The notes under the pieces are model-generated. The model was not told the DNA's origin, ran no database searches, and saw only the letters and a list, made by a program, of their open reading frames with translations. Below are positions 45,999-55,199 of a DNA stretch of 64,000 nt, one piece after another. Each line of letters starts with the position of its first letter. Within the stretch, counting starts at the first letter, position 1. Origin of the DNA: Nocardia altamirensis NBRC 108246 (GTDB taxonomy: Bacteria > Actinomycetota > Actinomycetes > Mycobacteriales > Mycobacteriaceae); contig NZ_BDAY01000053.1 of NCBI RefSeq assembly GCF_001612685.1, forward strand, positions 1 to 64,000, in the 5' to 3' direction. The translations under genes and the position numbers were made by a program.

Positions 45999-47135
45999 TC
46001 AGTCGAGCTGGGCGAAGAACTCCCGGATATCGCCGACGTAGAGCTTCGGCGCCTGGTGCGCGGCGTAATGCCCGGACGCGTCGTTCGGGCCGCCGGTGGG
46101 CAGACCCGGATCGTAGGAGTTCCACCGGACGATGTTCTTGTGGTCGCGGTCGGCGAACCGGCGAATGGTCTGGAAATCACCCTTGAACAGGGCCACCGCG
46201 GTGGGTGTCGTGGTCGGGCCCTCGGGTGCTTCGGTGCTGTGCGCCGACTCGTAGTAGTACCGGACCGCGGAGGCTGCGGTGCCGGTCAGCCAGTAGAGGG
46301 CGACATTGCCGATGACGAAATCCGGGTCCAGGCTTTCACCGAAAAGCTGTGCGTTCCAACCCAACAGGCCGACCGGGGAGTCGGTGAGCGCATAGGCGAG
46401 CGTCTGCGGTTGCTGCGAGCAGAAGATGTTGAAGGCCATCTTGTTGTCCTGGAACCACTGCAGGTGGCCAAGGGCCGCCATGTCCTCGGCGGACAGGTCG
46501 ACGAACTCGGCCGGGTCGCCGGACGGGAACGAGAACAGTTGCGTCACATGGACACCCACCACCCGGTCGGGGGCAAGGCGGCCGATCTCGGGGGAGGCCA
46601 TCGAGCCGCCGTCGTTGCCGATCGCACCGAAGCGCTGGTAGCCGAGCCTGGTCATCAGCTCGAGCCAGGCCTTGGCGACGCGATGCATGTCCCAGCCGGT
46701 GCTGTGCGTCGGGCCGCCGAAGCCGACGCCGGGCAGGCCGGGGATCACCACGTGGAACGCCGGGTCGTCCGCCGAGGCAGGCGCGGTGAGCGGGCCGATG
46801 ATGTCGAGGAATTCCAGCACCGAGCCGGGCCAGCCGTGCGTCAGGATCACCGGGGTCGCGTCCTCGCGCTCCGAGCGGACGTGCAGGAAGTAGATCTCCT
46901 CGCCGTCGATCTCCGTGGTGAACTGCGGGTAAGCGTTCAACCGCGCCTCGAGCGCCCGCCAATCGAAGCTGTCCAGCCAGTACTCGGCGAGGGCCTGCAC
47001 GCGCCCCTTCGGCACGCCGTAGGAGTCGCCGACGCCGGGCAGCTCGTCCGGCCACAGGGCACGGCGCAGCCGGTCGGCCAGATCATCGAGCTGCTGCTGG
47101 GGGACGTCGATGCGGAAGGGGCGGATGGCGGTCAT
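45999..47135 (-). CDS. Epoxide hydrolase (EHN-type alpha/beta hydrolase), copy 1
   Basis: 378 aa. N-terminal EHN lid domain (FRIDVPQQQLDDLADRLRR), then an alpha/beta hydrolase with oxyanion HGWPGS at 100-105, nucleophile D175 in GNDGG, and terminal GHYAAHQAPK with the catalytic His. Opens epoxides to diols; physiological substrate unknown. Close paralogue of the gene at 47318-48403. Both have the same 57-bp operator just upstream of the start. Confidence 0.92.
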   Translation of the reverse strand: MTAIRPFRIDVPQQQLDDLADRLRRALWPDELPGVGDSYGVPKGRVQALAEYWLDSFDWRALEARLNAYPQFTTEIDGEEIYFLHVRSEREDATPVILTHGWPGSVLEFLDIIGPLTAPASADDPAFHVVIPGLPGVGFGGPTHSTGWDMHRVAKAWLELMTRLGYQRFGAIGNDGGSMASPEIGRLAPDRVVGVHVTQLFSFPSGDPAEFVDLSAEDMAALGHLQWFQDNKMAFNIFCSQQPQTLAYALTDSPVGLLGWNAQLFGESLDPDFVIGNVALYWLTGTAASAVRYYYESAHSTEAPEGPTTTPTAVALFKGDFQTIRRFADRDHKNIVRWNSYDPGLPTGGPNDASGHYAAHQAPKLYVGDIREFFAQLD

Positions 47136-47148
47136 GTCGATCTCCTCT

Positions 47149-47205
47149 TGAAACGGAATGTCTCGTTCTGTTTGAAACTCTATCAGAACGGATCATTCCG
47201 TTTCA
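47149..47205. promoter_or_regulatory. Epoxide-hydrolase operator, copy 1
   Basis: 57-bp element beginning tgaaacggaatg and ending cattccgtttca, so the two ends form an inverted repeat, with an inner aacggatcattccgtt palindrome. It lies upstream of hydrolase copy 1. It differs from the copy at 48419-48475 at only 5 positions. Confidence 0.85.
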
Positions 47206-47317
47206 ATAGGAGTCTGAAACTTTCTGTTTTCGCAGCTTAGGGCGGTGGGAACGCATGAAGGCCGCGCTTCCTCCCCGGAGTTGGGAAGGATGCGCGGCCT
47301 CCAGGGCTGCCCGCCGA

Positions 47318-48403
47318 CTACCGGTACTGTCCGAAGAACTCGGTGATCTCGTCCGCCATCAACTCGGGCGCGACGTGGTGCAGGTAGTGGGTGTACACCT
47401 CGTGGGTCCGCCACGACACGATGTTGCTGTGATCCCGGTCCGCGAACCGGCGGATGCCGTGGAAGTCGCCGACCGACCCGGACAATGCGAGCGGGACCGT
47501 GGTCGGCCCGGTCGGCTGCTCGGCCCGGCTCTTCTCGAAGTAGTGCCGAATCGCGGAGCCCGCCGTGCCGGTGAGCCAGTGGATCGCGATGTTGGTCAGG
47601 ACGAAGTCGTCGTCCAGGTCGGGTCCGAGCAGCTGGCCGTTCCAGCCGACCAGGCCCGCTGGCGAATCCATGATGGCGTGGGCCAGGGTCTGCGGCTGCT
47701 GGGACTGCAGGATGTTGAAGCCCATCTTGTTCTTGACGAACCAATCGAGCGTCGCCAGTGACTGCGCCTCCTCGTCGGTGAGGTCGGCCAGCTCGGCCGG
47801 GTCGCCGGTGGGGAATGCGTACACCTGCGAAACCTGCACGGCCACCACGTGTTCCGGATCCACCCTGCCGAGTTCGGGAGAGATCTGCGCACCGCCGTCG
47901 TTGCCGACGGCGCCGTACTTCTCGTAGCCGAGCCTGCTCATCAGTTCCGCCCATGCCTTGGCGATCCTGGTGTCGTTCCAGCCGGCATCCGTGGTCGTGC
48001 CGGAGAATCCGTACCCCGGCACCGAGGGGATCACCAGGTCGTAGCCCGCCGCCGTGAGTGGTGCGATCACGCCGAGGAACTCGACGAAGGTGCCGGGCCA
48101 GCCGTGCGTGAGGATCAGCGGAAAGGCATTGTCCCGGTCGGACTTCACGTGCAGGAAGTGGATGTTTTGCCCATCGATCTCAGTTGTGAACTGCGGGTAC
48201 GCGTTGAGCTTCGCCTCGACCTCGCGCCAGTCGAAGCCGTCGCGCCAGTAGTTCACCAGGTGCCGCACCCGGTCCACGCTCACGCCGTAGGTGTCGCCCG
48301 AGCCCGGGATCTGATCCGCCCACCTGGTGCGCGCCAGTCGATCCTGCAGGTCGTCGAGGTCGGCCTGGTCGACGTTGATGCGGAAGGGGGTGATGGTGGT
48401 CAT
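47318..48403 (-). CDS. Epoxide hydrolase (EHN-type), copy 2
   Basis: 361 aa from ATG 48403 with AAGGAG 8 bases before it. Same layout as copy 1: EHN domain, HGWPGT oxyanion loop (100-105), nucleophile D169 in GNDGG, and a His near the C-terminus (THYLHHVAPEL). About half of the residues match copy 1, so this is an older duplication, not a recent one. The nearby TetR gene is divergent from it. Confidence 0.92.
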   Translation of the reverse strand: MTTITPFRINVDQADLDDLQDRLARTRWADQIPGSGDTYGVSVDRVRHLVNYWRDGFDWREVEAKLNAYPQFTTEIDGQNIHFLHVKSDRDNAFPLILTHGWPGTFVEFLGVIAPLTAAGYDLVIPSVPGYGFSGTTTDAGWNDTRIAKAWAELMSRLGYEKYGAVGNDGGAQISPELGRVDPEHVVAVQVSQVYAFPTGDPAELADLTDEEAQSLATLDWFVKNKMGFNILQSQQPQTLAHAIMDSPAGLVGWNGQLLGPDLDDDFVLTNIAIHWLTGTAGSAIRHYFEKSRAEQPTGPTTVPLALSGSVGDFHGIRRFADRDHSNIVSWRTHEVYTHYLHHVAPELMADEITEFFGQYR

Positions 48404-48418
48404 CGGGTTGCTCCTTTT

Positions 48419-48475
48419 TGAAACGGAATGCTTCGTTCTGTTTGAAACCGTAGCAGAACGGATCATTCCGTTTCA
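48419..48475. promoter_or_regulatory. Epoxide-hydrolase/TetR operator, copy 2
   Basis: Near-identical to the element at 47149-47205 (52 of 57 bases). It lies between hydrolase copy 2 and the TetR gene, so it can serve both promoters and allow autoregulation. Confidence 0.87.
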
Positions 48476-48492
48476 AGTGCTATCCTCGATTC

Positions 48493-49140
48493 ATGGCGAA
48501 GACATCCGATATCCCAGCTCAGAAGGCCCTGCCCGGTCGCAAGGCGCAGGCGGCGCGTAACGATGGCCTCATCCTGGACGCCGCCCGCGCCGTCTTCCTG
48601 GCCGATGCCAACGCGCCGATCGCCGCCGTCGCGGAACGCGCGGGCGTCGGGATCAGTGCGCTCTACCGCCGCTATCCGAGCAAGGAGGATCTGCTTCGCA
48701 CGCTGTGCCAGGACGGTCTCCGCAGGTACAACCTGGAAGCCGATGCGGCGCTGGAAGATTCGGATGGGTGGCAGGCGCTGGTCGACTTCCTTTCCCGAAT
48801 CGTCGACGCCGACGTGCACTCGCTGACGGTTCATCTGGCAGGCACGTTCACACCGGACGAGTCCTTCCTGCCCGATGTCCTGCATTCGGCCGAGGTGACC
48901 GAGGAGATCGTCCGCCGCGCACACGCCACCGGACGGTTGCGGCCCGAGGTGAATGCGCAGGATCTCGCCCTGATCCTGGAGTCGTGCGCGGCGATCACAT
49001 TGCCGAATCCCACGCGCAGCACGGAATTACGCCGTCGCGTGCTCGCCATGCTTGTTGCCGGTCTTGCCGCACACGGTGACCTGCCGGGTCCGCCGCCCGC
49101 GGCGGGTGAGTTCGCGTGGCGCTGGGAGCGGCGCCACTAG
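48493..49140 (+). CDS. TetR-family regulator of the epoxide hydrolases
   Basis: 215 aa. Helix-turn-helix at about residues 22-65 (DAARAVFLADANAPIAAVA through SALYRRYPSKEDLL). Divergent from hydrolase copy 2 and next to the shared operator; the second operator copy marks hydrolase 1 as another target. Ends in TAG. The thioesterase gene converges with it 8 bp downstream. Confidence 0.9.
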   Translation: MAKTSDIPAQKALPGRKAQAARNDGLILDAARAVFLADANAPIAAVAERAGVGISALYRRYPSKEDLLRTLCQDGLRRYNLEADAALEDSDGWQALVDFLSRIVDADVHSLTVHLAGTFTPDESFLPDVLHSAEVTEEIVRRAHATGRLRPEVNAQDLALILESCAAITLPNPTRSTELRRRVLAMLVAGLAAHGDLPGPPPAAGEFAWRWERRH

Positions 49141-49148
49141 GAATCGGG

Positions 49149-50027
49149 TCAGCGGTTGGCCAGGTACAAGGTTTGGGTGCTGCGGCCGAGTGGACCTTTT
49201 TCATCGAAGAGGGCGGACTCGGCCAGGCCGATGCCGTGCGGCTGGGGATAGGTGACCGCGTCCAGGCACACCCATTCGCCAACGGGTTGGCGGTGCAGGG
49301 TCACCGTGAGATCGGTGTTGATGAAAAGGTAGCTGCTCCAATCGAGCACCGCGCTGACGCCGTTGCCGGAGTCGGCCGCCGCGAGCGTGCGTTCCAGCGG
49401 GCTCGGGTCGGTGCCTGCGACGATCGGGTATTTCAGGCGGATCCAGCAGATCGCCGGGCCCGGATCGACGAAAGATCCAGTGATGAAACGGTATTCGATG
49501 CCGGTGTGGAACCCGACCGGCTGGGTCGACGGGAACGGCGTCGAGCCGTGCGCGTGCTCGATGCCGGGGCGGGTGCCGGTCGGCAGAATCTGTTCGGTGA
49601 GTGCGAGTTCCGGATCGGCGCGCTTGAAACGCCAAGCGTTGGCCTGCATCACGGGGCCGCGATCCGTGGACAGCGTCGCCTGGATCAGTTCGACGCTGCG
49701 ACCGGAACGGGCGACGCGGGTCTGTACGGTCAGCGGCGCCAGCGGGACCGGGCCCAAGATTTCCACCGCGACCCGGCCGACCTGGAAACCCTCGCGTGGT
49801 TCGCAGCGCTCGATCGCGTAACCGAGCAGCGCGGAGGGCGGGCCTGCGTGCTGTGCGTCGGGCGACCACGGACCCCTGGTGAGTTCGGTCGAGAGAAACC
49901 GTTGCGGGTCTGCCGGATCCGGCAGGTAGAAGGCGGTCGGTCCACTGTCCTCGGTCTTCGGGCCGGATTCGGGCGCCGTCGACGGCGCGCCTGCGGCTGA
50001 CGGTGGTGTGCCCGGTGCGTTACCCAT
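49149..50027 (-). CDS. Acyl-CoA thioesterase family protein
   Basis: 292 aa with a Pro/Ala-rich first 30 residues and a double hot-dog thioesterase region (TesB/4HBT_3 type; blocks GPPSALLGYAIERCEP and FINTDLTVTLHRQPVGEW, the latter with the usual N-T-D-L signature). Hydrolyses acyl-CoA to free acid. Located beside the KasA-like gene, pointing to lipid metabolism. Substrate unknown. Confidence 0.85.
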   Translation of the reverse strand: MGNAPGTPPSAAGAPSTAPESGPKTEDSGPTAFYLPDPADPQRFLSTELTRGPWSPDAQHAGPPSALLGYAIERCEPREGFQVGRVAVEILGPVPLAPLTVQTRVARSGRSVELIQATLSTDRGPVMQANAWRFKRADPELALTEQILPTGTRPGIEHAHGSTPFPSTQPVGFHTGIEYRFITGSFVDPGPAICWIRLKYPIVAGTDPSPLERTLAAADSGNGVSAVLDWSSYLFINTDLTVTLHRQPVGEWVCLDAVTYPQPHGIGLAESALFDEKGPLGRSTQTLYLANR

Positions 50028-50079
50028 GTCCTCACGAAATCAGATGACGGGTGCGGGCGTGGCGGGGGGTCTGTGGTGC

Positions 50080-51324
50080 TCAGGCTCGGCCGAACGCGAG
50101 CGCCACATTGTGGCCGCCGAAGCCGAACGAATTGTTCAGCGCGTAGTCGATGCGCTGTCGGCGCGGTGCGCCGGTGACGATGTCGAGGTCGATCTCCGGA
50201 TCGCGGTTGTCGAGATTCAGGGTGGGCGGCACGATTTGGTCGCGCAGCGTCAGCATCGTCACGAGCGACTCCAGCGCGCCGACCGCGCCGATCGAATGTC
50301 CCAGTGCGGATTTCGGCGCATAGACCGAGGCGTCCGGGGCGAGGGCCGCGATCGCGTTGGCCTCGGAGGCATCGCCGATCGAGGTGGACGTCGCGTGCGC
50401 GTTGATGTGCTGGATATCCGAAACCTGAAGGCCCGCAGTCTGGATCGCCTTACGCATGGCCCGGGCCGCGCCGATGCCCTCGGGTTCGGAGGCGACGATG
50501 TGATAGGCGTCGGAGGTGATGCCCGCGCCGAGCACCCTGCCGTGGATCGTCGCGCCGCGGGCCTTGGCGTGCCGCTCGGATTCGAGGACCATGAGCGCGC
50601 CCGCTTCGCCGAACACGAAGCCGTCCCTGTCGCGATCGAACGGCCGCGAGGCCCGCTCCGGTTCGTCGTTGCGGGTGCTCATCGCGCGCATCATGGCGAA
50701 GCTCGCGATGGGCACCGCGTGGATGTGGCCCTCGACGCCGCCGGTCACCACGACGTCGGCCTCGCCGGTCCGGATCAGCCGCCAGGCGTGCGCGATCGCC
50801 TCCGAGCCCGACGAGCACGCCGACACCGGCGCGAAAACACCGGCCTTGGCGCCGATTTCGAGGCCGACGGTGGCGGCGGGGCCGTTCGGCATCACCATCG
50901 GCACCGACAGCGGTGACACCTTGCGGTACCCCTGGGCTCGCATCGCGTCGACCGCGTCGATCAGCGCGTCGCCGCCGCCGAGTCCGGTGCCGATGGCGAC
51001 GGCGAGCCGCTCGCCGTCCAGTTCGGGGGTGCCCGCATGGCGCCATACCGCACGGCCGAGCACCAGCGCGACCTGTTCGACGTAGGACAGCCTGCGCTGC
51101 TGGATCCGGGTCAGCTGCGCGCCGGGATGCGACTTCAGCTTGCCGCCGATGCGCACCGGGAGCCGGTACTCGGTGACGAAATCGTCTGTCAGTTCGCCGA
51201 TTCCGCTGCGTCCGCGCAGCAGCTCGGACCAGGTCTCGTCCATGTCGTCGGCCAGCGAGGTGGTGGCCGCGTAGCCGGTGACGACGACGGAGTCCGGAAT
51301 TTCTGAAGCGATTGTTACAGTCAC
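50080..51324 (-). CDS. Beta-ketoacyl-ACP synthase II (KasA-like)
   Basis: 414 aa from GTG 51324, against 416 for M. tuberculosis KasA. Thiolase fold with C170 (VSACSSGS), H310 (NAHATSTSIGD), K338 and H343 (KSALGHS), the complete elongation triad plus lysine. Extends acyl-ACP by two carbons. The gene stands alone with a divergent TetR gene instead of in the FAS-II cluster, so it may serve a special lipid. An 18-bp palindrome separates the two genes. Confidence 0.92.
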   Translation of the reverse strand: MTVTIASEIPDSVVVTGYAATTSLADDMDETWSELLRGRSGIGELTDDFVTEYRLPVRIGGKLKSHPGAQLTRIQQRRLSYVEQVALVLGRAVWRHAGTPELDGERLAVAIGTGLGGGDALIDAVDAMRAQGYRKVSPLSVPMVMPNGPAATVGLEIGAKAGVFAPVSACSSGSEAIAHAWRLIRTGEADVVVTGGVEGHIHAVPIASFAMMRAMSTRNDEPERASRPFDRDRDGFVFGEAGALMVLESERHAKARGATIHGRVLGAGITSDAYHIVASEPEGIGAARAMRKAIQTAGLQVSDIQHINAHATSTSIGDASEANAIAALAPDASVYAPKSALGHSIGAVGALESLVTMLTLRDQIVPPTLNLDNRDPEIDLDIVTGAPRRQRIDYALNNSFGFGGHNVALAFGRA

Positions 51325-51338
51325 GATGTCATGAATAC

Positions 51339-51356
51339 CTGTAGCGGTCGCTACAG
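51339..51356. promoter_or_regulatory. TetR operator between KAS and TetR genes
   Basis: ctgtagcg-gt-cgctacag, a perfect 8+2+8 palindrome, 15 bp before the KAS start and 8 bp before the TetR ATG. Almost certainly the operator for the adjacent TetR. Confidence 0.85.
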
Positions 51357-51363
51357 TCAACTC

Positions 51364-51918
51364 ATGGCTCGCCCCCTCGATCACGCCAAACGCGCCGACC
51401 TGCTCGCCGCCGTCGTGCGCTATATCGCCGACCACGGCCTGGCGGAGCTGTCGCTGCGCCCGCTCGCCGCCGAGCTCGGCACCAGCTCACGGATGCTGAT
51501 CCACTACTTCACGACCAAGGAAGAACTGCTGGTCCAGGCGTTGGCGACGCAGCGGCCCGAGCTGGCTGCGGTGTTTGCCGACATCGCGGACGCCGCGGCG
51601 TTGCGGGCCCGCCTGTGGGATTTCTGGCGGTCCAACACCGCAGGCGAGGGGCAGATCAGCGTCCGGGTGATGCTGCAGGTGCTCGGCGCGGCCTGCGCCG
51701 AGCACAGCCCGTACGCCGACTATGCCACCGGGGCGATCGGCACCTTCGTCGCCGCCCTCGCCGACGGCCTCCGTGCGGCAGGCATCGACGACCCGGAAGT
51801 CGTTGCCACGCTCTTGGTTTCCGGCCTGCGTGGCATTCTTCAAGATCGTCTGGTGACCGGTGAGGTCGATCGCACCGATCGTGCCGCTCGCCGCCTGATC
51901 GAGCAGAACGTGGTCTGA
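51364..51918 (+). CDS. TetR-family regulator
   Basis: 184 aa from ATG 51364. Helix-turn-helix residues 5-50 (LLAAVVRYIADHGLAELSLR through MLIHYFTTKEELL). Placed 39 bp from the KAS start with the 18-bp palindrome between, so it probably represses the KAS gene and itself. Confidence 0.88.
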   Translation: MARPLDHAKRADLLAAVVRYIADHGLAELSLRPLAAELGTSSRMLIHYFTTKEELLVQALATQRPELAAVFADIADAAALRARLWDFWRSNTAGEGQISVRVMLQVLGAACAEHSPYADYATGAIGTFVAALADGLRAAGIDDPEVVATLLVSGLRGILQDRLVTGEVDRTDRAARRLIEQNVV

Positions 51919-52018
51919 GTCCGGCTCGGCACCGGCCGGTGCCCGGCCGCGGTTACTTGTTGTTTGCCAGCGGGCGGTGAATGCTGAGTCGGGAGGGTTC
52001 GGCGAGCGAGGAGAGGGT

Positions 52019-52042
52019 ATGGCTGCGAGGTTGCCGGGATGA
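52019..52042 (+). CDS. Seven-residue leader peptide before the MFS gene
   Basis: ATG 52019 reads M-A-A-R-L-P-G-stop and its TGA overlaps the ATG of the MFS gene (GGATGAG). A purine-rich GAGGAGAGGG precedes this short frame, whereas the MFS start itself has only a weak site. Translational coupling or a start-site choice is plausible. Confidence 0.4.
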   Translation: MAARLPG

Positions 52043-53565
52043 GTGACGACACCGAAGTGGTGCCGACGATCGGGAGTGTGCGGTGGGTGATGCTCGCCGT
52101 GCTGTGCGCCAGCCTGCTGTTGGTGGCGATGGATGCCACGATCCTGAACGTCGCGCTGCCGTCGCTGATCGCCGATCTTCAGGTCGGGCAGCTGGAACAG
52201 CTGTGGATCATCGATGTTTACGGGCTGGTGCTCGGCGGTTTGCTGATCACCACGGGGGCGGTCGGTGATCGCATCGGCCGAAAGCTGTTGTTCCTCGCGG
52301 GTTTTGTGCTCTTCGGCGTGGCCTCGGTGGTAGCGGCTACGGCGCAGAGCTCATGGCAGCTGATCGTGGGCCGGGTGCTGCTCGCCATCGGCGGCGCCAT
52401 GGTGATGCCGTCCACGCTGTCGCTGATCAGGAACATCTTCACCGACGCGCGCGAGCGCACCCTCGCCATCGGCATCTGGGCTGCCGTGGCGGGGGCCGGC
52501 GCGACGATCGGGCCGATCGTCGGCGGCGTGCTCGTCGAGCAGTTCGGCTGGGCGTCGGCGTTCTGGTTGAACGTTCCGATCGTTGTGCTCACCGTCGCGG
52601 TCGGCGCCTGGCTGTTGCCGGAATATCGTGCACCGCAATCCGGTTCGCTCGACTGGCTGGCCGCTGTGCTGTCCATCGCCGGAATCGTCAGCGTGGCATG
52701 GGGAATCAAGCACGTCGCCAAAGGTTCCGCCGCACCGATCGACTGGACCGTGCTTGCGCTCGGCGTGCTGCTGCTGGCGTGGTTCGCCCGCCGCCAACTC
52801 GTCGCCGACGACCCGCTTCTCGACGTGCGACTGTTCCGCAACGGCGCCTTCACCGCCGCCGCCCTCGCCACCCTGCTCGCGATGCTCGCCATCGGCGCCG
52901 CGCTGTTCCTGATCTCGCTGTGGTTGCAGTACGTCCACGGCTATTCGCCCTCCGAGGCCGGCTTGCGCACGCTCCCTTCGGCATTGACACTGCTGGTCGC
53001 CTCGCTCGCCACACCGGCATTGATGCAGCGCCTAGGTGTCCGCGCCGTGCTCGCCATCGGCCTCGGCGCACTCGCGCTCGGGTTCCTCGTGCTGGCACTG
53101 AGCCCGGAGCCGACCACCTACCCGGTCATCGCGCTGGTCCTCGCGTCCTTCGGCATCGGCGACGGCCTCGCGATCACCGCGGCCGCCGCAGTCCTCGTCT
53201 CCGCCGTCCCGCCGGAACGCGCAGGACAAGCGGGTGCCGTCTCGGAGACCAACTACGAACTAGGCATCGGCCTCGGTGTTGCCCTGCTCGGCAGTATCCA
53301 CGCCCGCATCTTCACCGAGAACATGGATCGACTCCCACTGCATGGCGAAAACCTCGACGACGCAAGGGAATCCATCGGCGGCGCCGTCGATGTGGCAGGC
53401 CGCCTGGACAACGCCACCCGAGATCAAGTCCTCGAGGCCGCCCGCCACGCCTTCGACGTCGCCCTCACCACCACCTCCTACGTCTCAGCCGCCCTCGTCG
53501 CGACCGTCGCCGTCATCGCAGTGCTTTTGGTGCCCAAAGGGTTCCGCATCACCGGCTCTCACTGA
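52039..53565 (+). CDS. MFS multidrug exporter (DHA2 family)
   Basis: 508 aa, about 14 hydrophobic segments. Motifs: MDATILNVALPSLIADLQ in TM1, GDRIGRKLLFLAGFVLFG after TM2, and GAGATIGPIVGGVLVEQFGW (motif C) in TM5. SmvA/QacA-like quaternary ammonium or drug efflux is the usual role. A second DHA2 exporter of the window is at 36785. The adjacent upstream TetR gene is on the same strand but 120 bp away. Confidence 0.9.
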   Translation: MSDDTEVVPTIGSVRWVMLAVLCASLLLVAMDATILNVALPSLIADLQVGQLEQLWIIDVYGLVLGGLLITTGAVGDRIGRKLLFLAGFVLFGVASVVAATAQSSWQLIVGRVLLAIGGAMVMPSTLSLIRNIFTDARERTLAIGIWAAVAGAGATIGPIVGGVLVEQFGWASAFWLNVPIVVLTVAVGAWLLPEYRAPQSGSLDWLAAVLSIAGIVSVAWGIKHVAKGSAAPIDWTVLALGVLLLAWFARRQLVADDPLLDVRLFRNGAFTAAALATLLAMLAIGAALFLISLWLQYVHGYSPSEAGLRTLPSALTLLVASLATPALMQRLGVRAVLAIGLGALALGFLVLALSPEPTTYPVIALVLASFGIGDGLAITAAAAVLVSAVPPERAGQAGAVSETNYELGIGLGVALLGSIHARIFTENMDRLPLHGENLDDARESIGGAVDVAGRLDNATRDQVLEAARHAFDVALTTTSYVSAALVATVAVIAVLLVPKGFRITGSH

Positions 53566-53669
53566 ACGATTTCCACGAGTGGCACACCATGGAGAGCTCT
53601 TCTCGCGATTCGCCACAGCCATGTGCCACTCGTGGGCTGTCAACCGCCCGGGGTGCGAGGGCGCGTCGG

Positions 53670-54119
53670 TCAGTCAGTGGGCCGGTTGCAGATCCGGAGC
53701 GCGATTGTCGCGCCTGCACTTCCAGTGCCAGGGGCAACGCGGTTCACGTCGGCGACGGCGTTGCGCTCCGCTTCCTCGGGCGTTGCGCCCTTGCCGAAGC
53801 CCATGATGCGGACTTTGACCCAAATGAGATTGCTCTCCGCGACCGCGGCACATCCTTCTGTGAACGTCACCGGGGTGACGCAATCGCCGGCCGCGTAGTT
53901 GCCGGAGCCCGCGCTGTGGATCGCACCCGTGCAATTCGCCTTCGCTGTTTGAACAGCGGCATCCTCGCTCGGGAAATTGGTTGCGTAGCCGAGCCTTCCG
54001 GACGCCGGCGAAAACGAAATAGCACCCCAATTGACCGGGAAGGCAGACGCTGGCGCGGCGCTACAGACGGCAGCCGCACACACGGCGAACGTGGCAGCAA
54101 CGGCAAGCTTGATGTTCAT
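53670..54119 (-). CDS. Secreted DUF4189 protein
   Basis: 149 aa. Signal peptide with cleavage after ASA near residue 26. The mature part is a DUF4189 domain (WGAISFSPASGRLGYATNF, several Cys likely paired). Small secreted DUF4189 proteins are frequent in Nocardia; function unknown. Its stop lies about 100 bp from the convergent MFS gene. Confidence 0.83.
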   Translation of the reverse strand: MNIKLAVAATFAVCAAAVCSAAPASAFPVNWGAISFSPASGRLGYATNFPSEDAAVQTAKANCTGAIHSAGSGNYAAGDCVTPVTFTEGCAAVAESNLIWVKVRIMGFGKGATPEEAERNAVADVNRVAPGTGSAGATIALRICNRPTD

Positions 54120-54339
54120 TGTCTCGGGTACTCCCTCTCCGAGCCGGGCCCGCTGAAACGCAAAGCCCCGTGCTGGCGGTTGAACCTACAACAGTGCACA
54201 TACGGAGACAACCCCGAAAATCCTACGCCCCCAACACATCCGGCAAGTCGGCAAACCGGGCAACCACGCGAGCTCCTGGTCGACCCGCTCCAGCGGCGTC
54301 CGCCGAAATACCGAACACGGAACGTACATCGGGGCAAGG

Positions 54340-55071
54340 TTATCCGGTGATCAACAGCTGGTCGCGTAGCCGATCGAGGACCTTCTGGTCGATTCCGACA
54401 TTCCGGGTGAGGTACCGCGAGGTGGATTCGTGGGTTGCCGTGAGGTCTTCGAGGACGAGTCGCATGACGGCGGCGGGGGCGCGGCCGTAGCCGGGCCAGG
54501 TGAGTTCGCGGTTCGGGTTCGCGGCCTTCCACTCGGCGATGAGCTGTGCTGTCGCGAGTTCGGTGAGGGCGAAGTCGGTCAGGATCTGGTCTTCGGAGAT
54601 GTCGAGGGCGGACAGCACCATGGCTGCGATGAAGCCGGTGCGGTCTTTGCCTGCGGCGCAATGGAATACCGTCGGTCCATCGCTGTCGGCGACAGTTTCG
54701 AACACCTGGCGGATCTCTTCGACACCGTCGGAGGCGACCTCGGCGAATCTGTCGGCGAGGTAGCGCCACGGGTCGACGGCGGGGTCGATCGCCGCCTGGT
54801 CGTAGGGGCGGTGTTCGATGCTGAAGTTGGCGTAGGTGAACCGCTCCGGCTCCGGCACCGCACCTCTGGACGCGATCTCTGACGGATAGCGCAGGTCGAT
54901 GACTGTTCGGATACCCAGCTCCAGGAAGCGGTCCCAATCGGAGCCGCGTAGCTTGCCTAGCGAGTCGGATCGGTACAGTCGGCCCCATGCGATCGTTCGG
55001 CCGTCGGCGGCGGTGTAGCCGCCGAGGTCGCGAAAGTTGTGTAGTCGTTCGAACTCGATGTGCCGCTGCAT
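54340..55071 (-). CDS. Tyrosine/serine protein phosphatase (PtpB-like)
   Basis: 243 aa from ATG 55071. N-terminal NFRDLGGYTAADGR block and active-site P-loop HCAAGKDRTG with nucleophile C138 and R144; the Asp after Lys is typical of the PtpB/Siw14 group that also acts on phosphoserine or phosphoinositides. No signal peptide. The M. tuberculosis relative is secreted and acts in macrophages; nothing here shows that for this protein. Confidence 0.9.
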   Translation of the reverse strand: MQRHIEFERLHNFRDLGGYTAADGRTIAWGRLYRSDSLGKLRGSDWDRFLELGIRTVIDLRYPSEIASRGAVPEPERFTYANFSIEHRPYDQAAIDPAVDPWRYLADRFAEVASDGVEEIRQVFETVADSDGPTVFHCAAGKDRTGFIAAMVLSALDISEDQILTDFALTELATAQLIAEWKAANPNRELTWPGYGRAPAAVMRLVLEDLTATHESTSRYLTRNVGIDQKVLDRLRDQLLITG

Positions 55072-55199
55072 ATCCCGCCCTTCGCTGCCGTCGATCTTAG
55101 AGGTCGGGTTGACGGCCAGACTTTCGGCCTGGCCGCACCCGACAGTCACCGGGAGCCGAAGTGCGAGTGGGGTCGGTCAGCCCGGTGGTGAGTGGGTCG

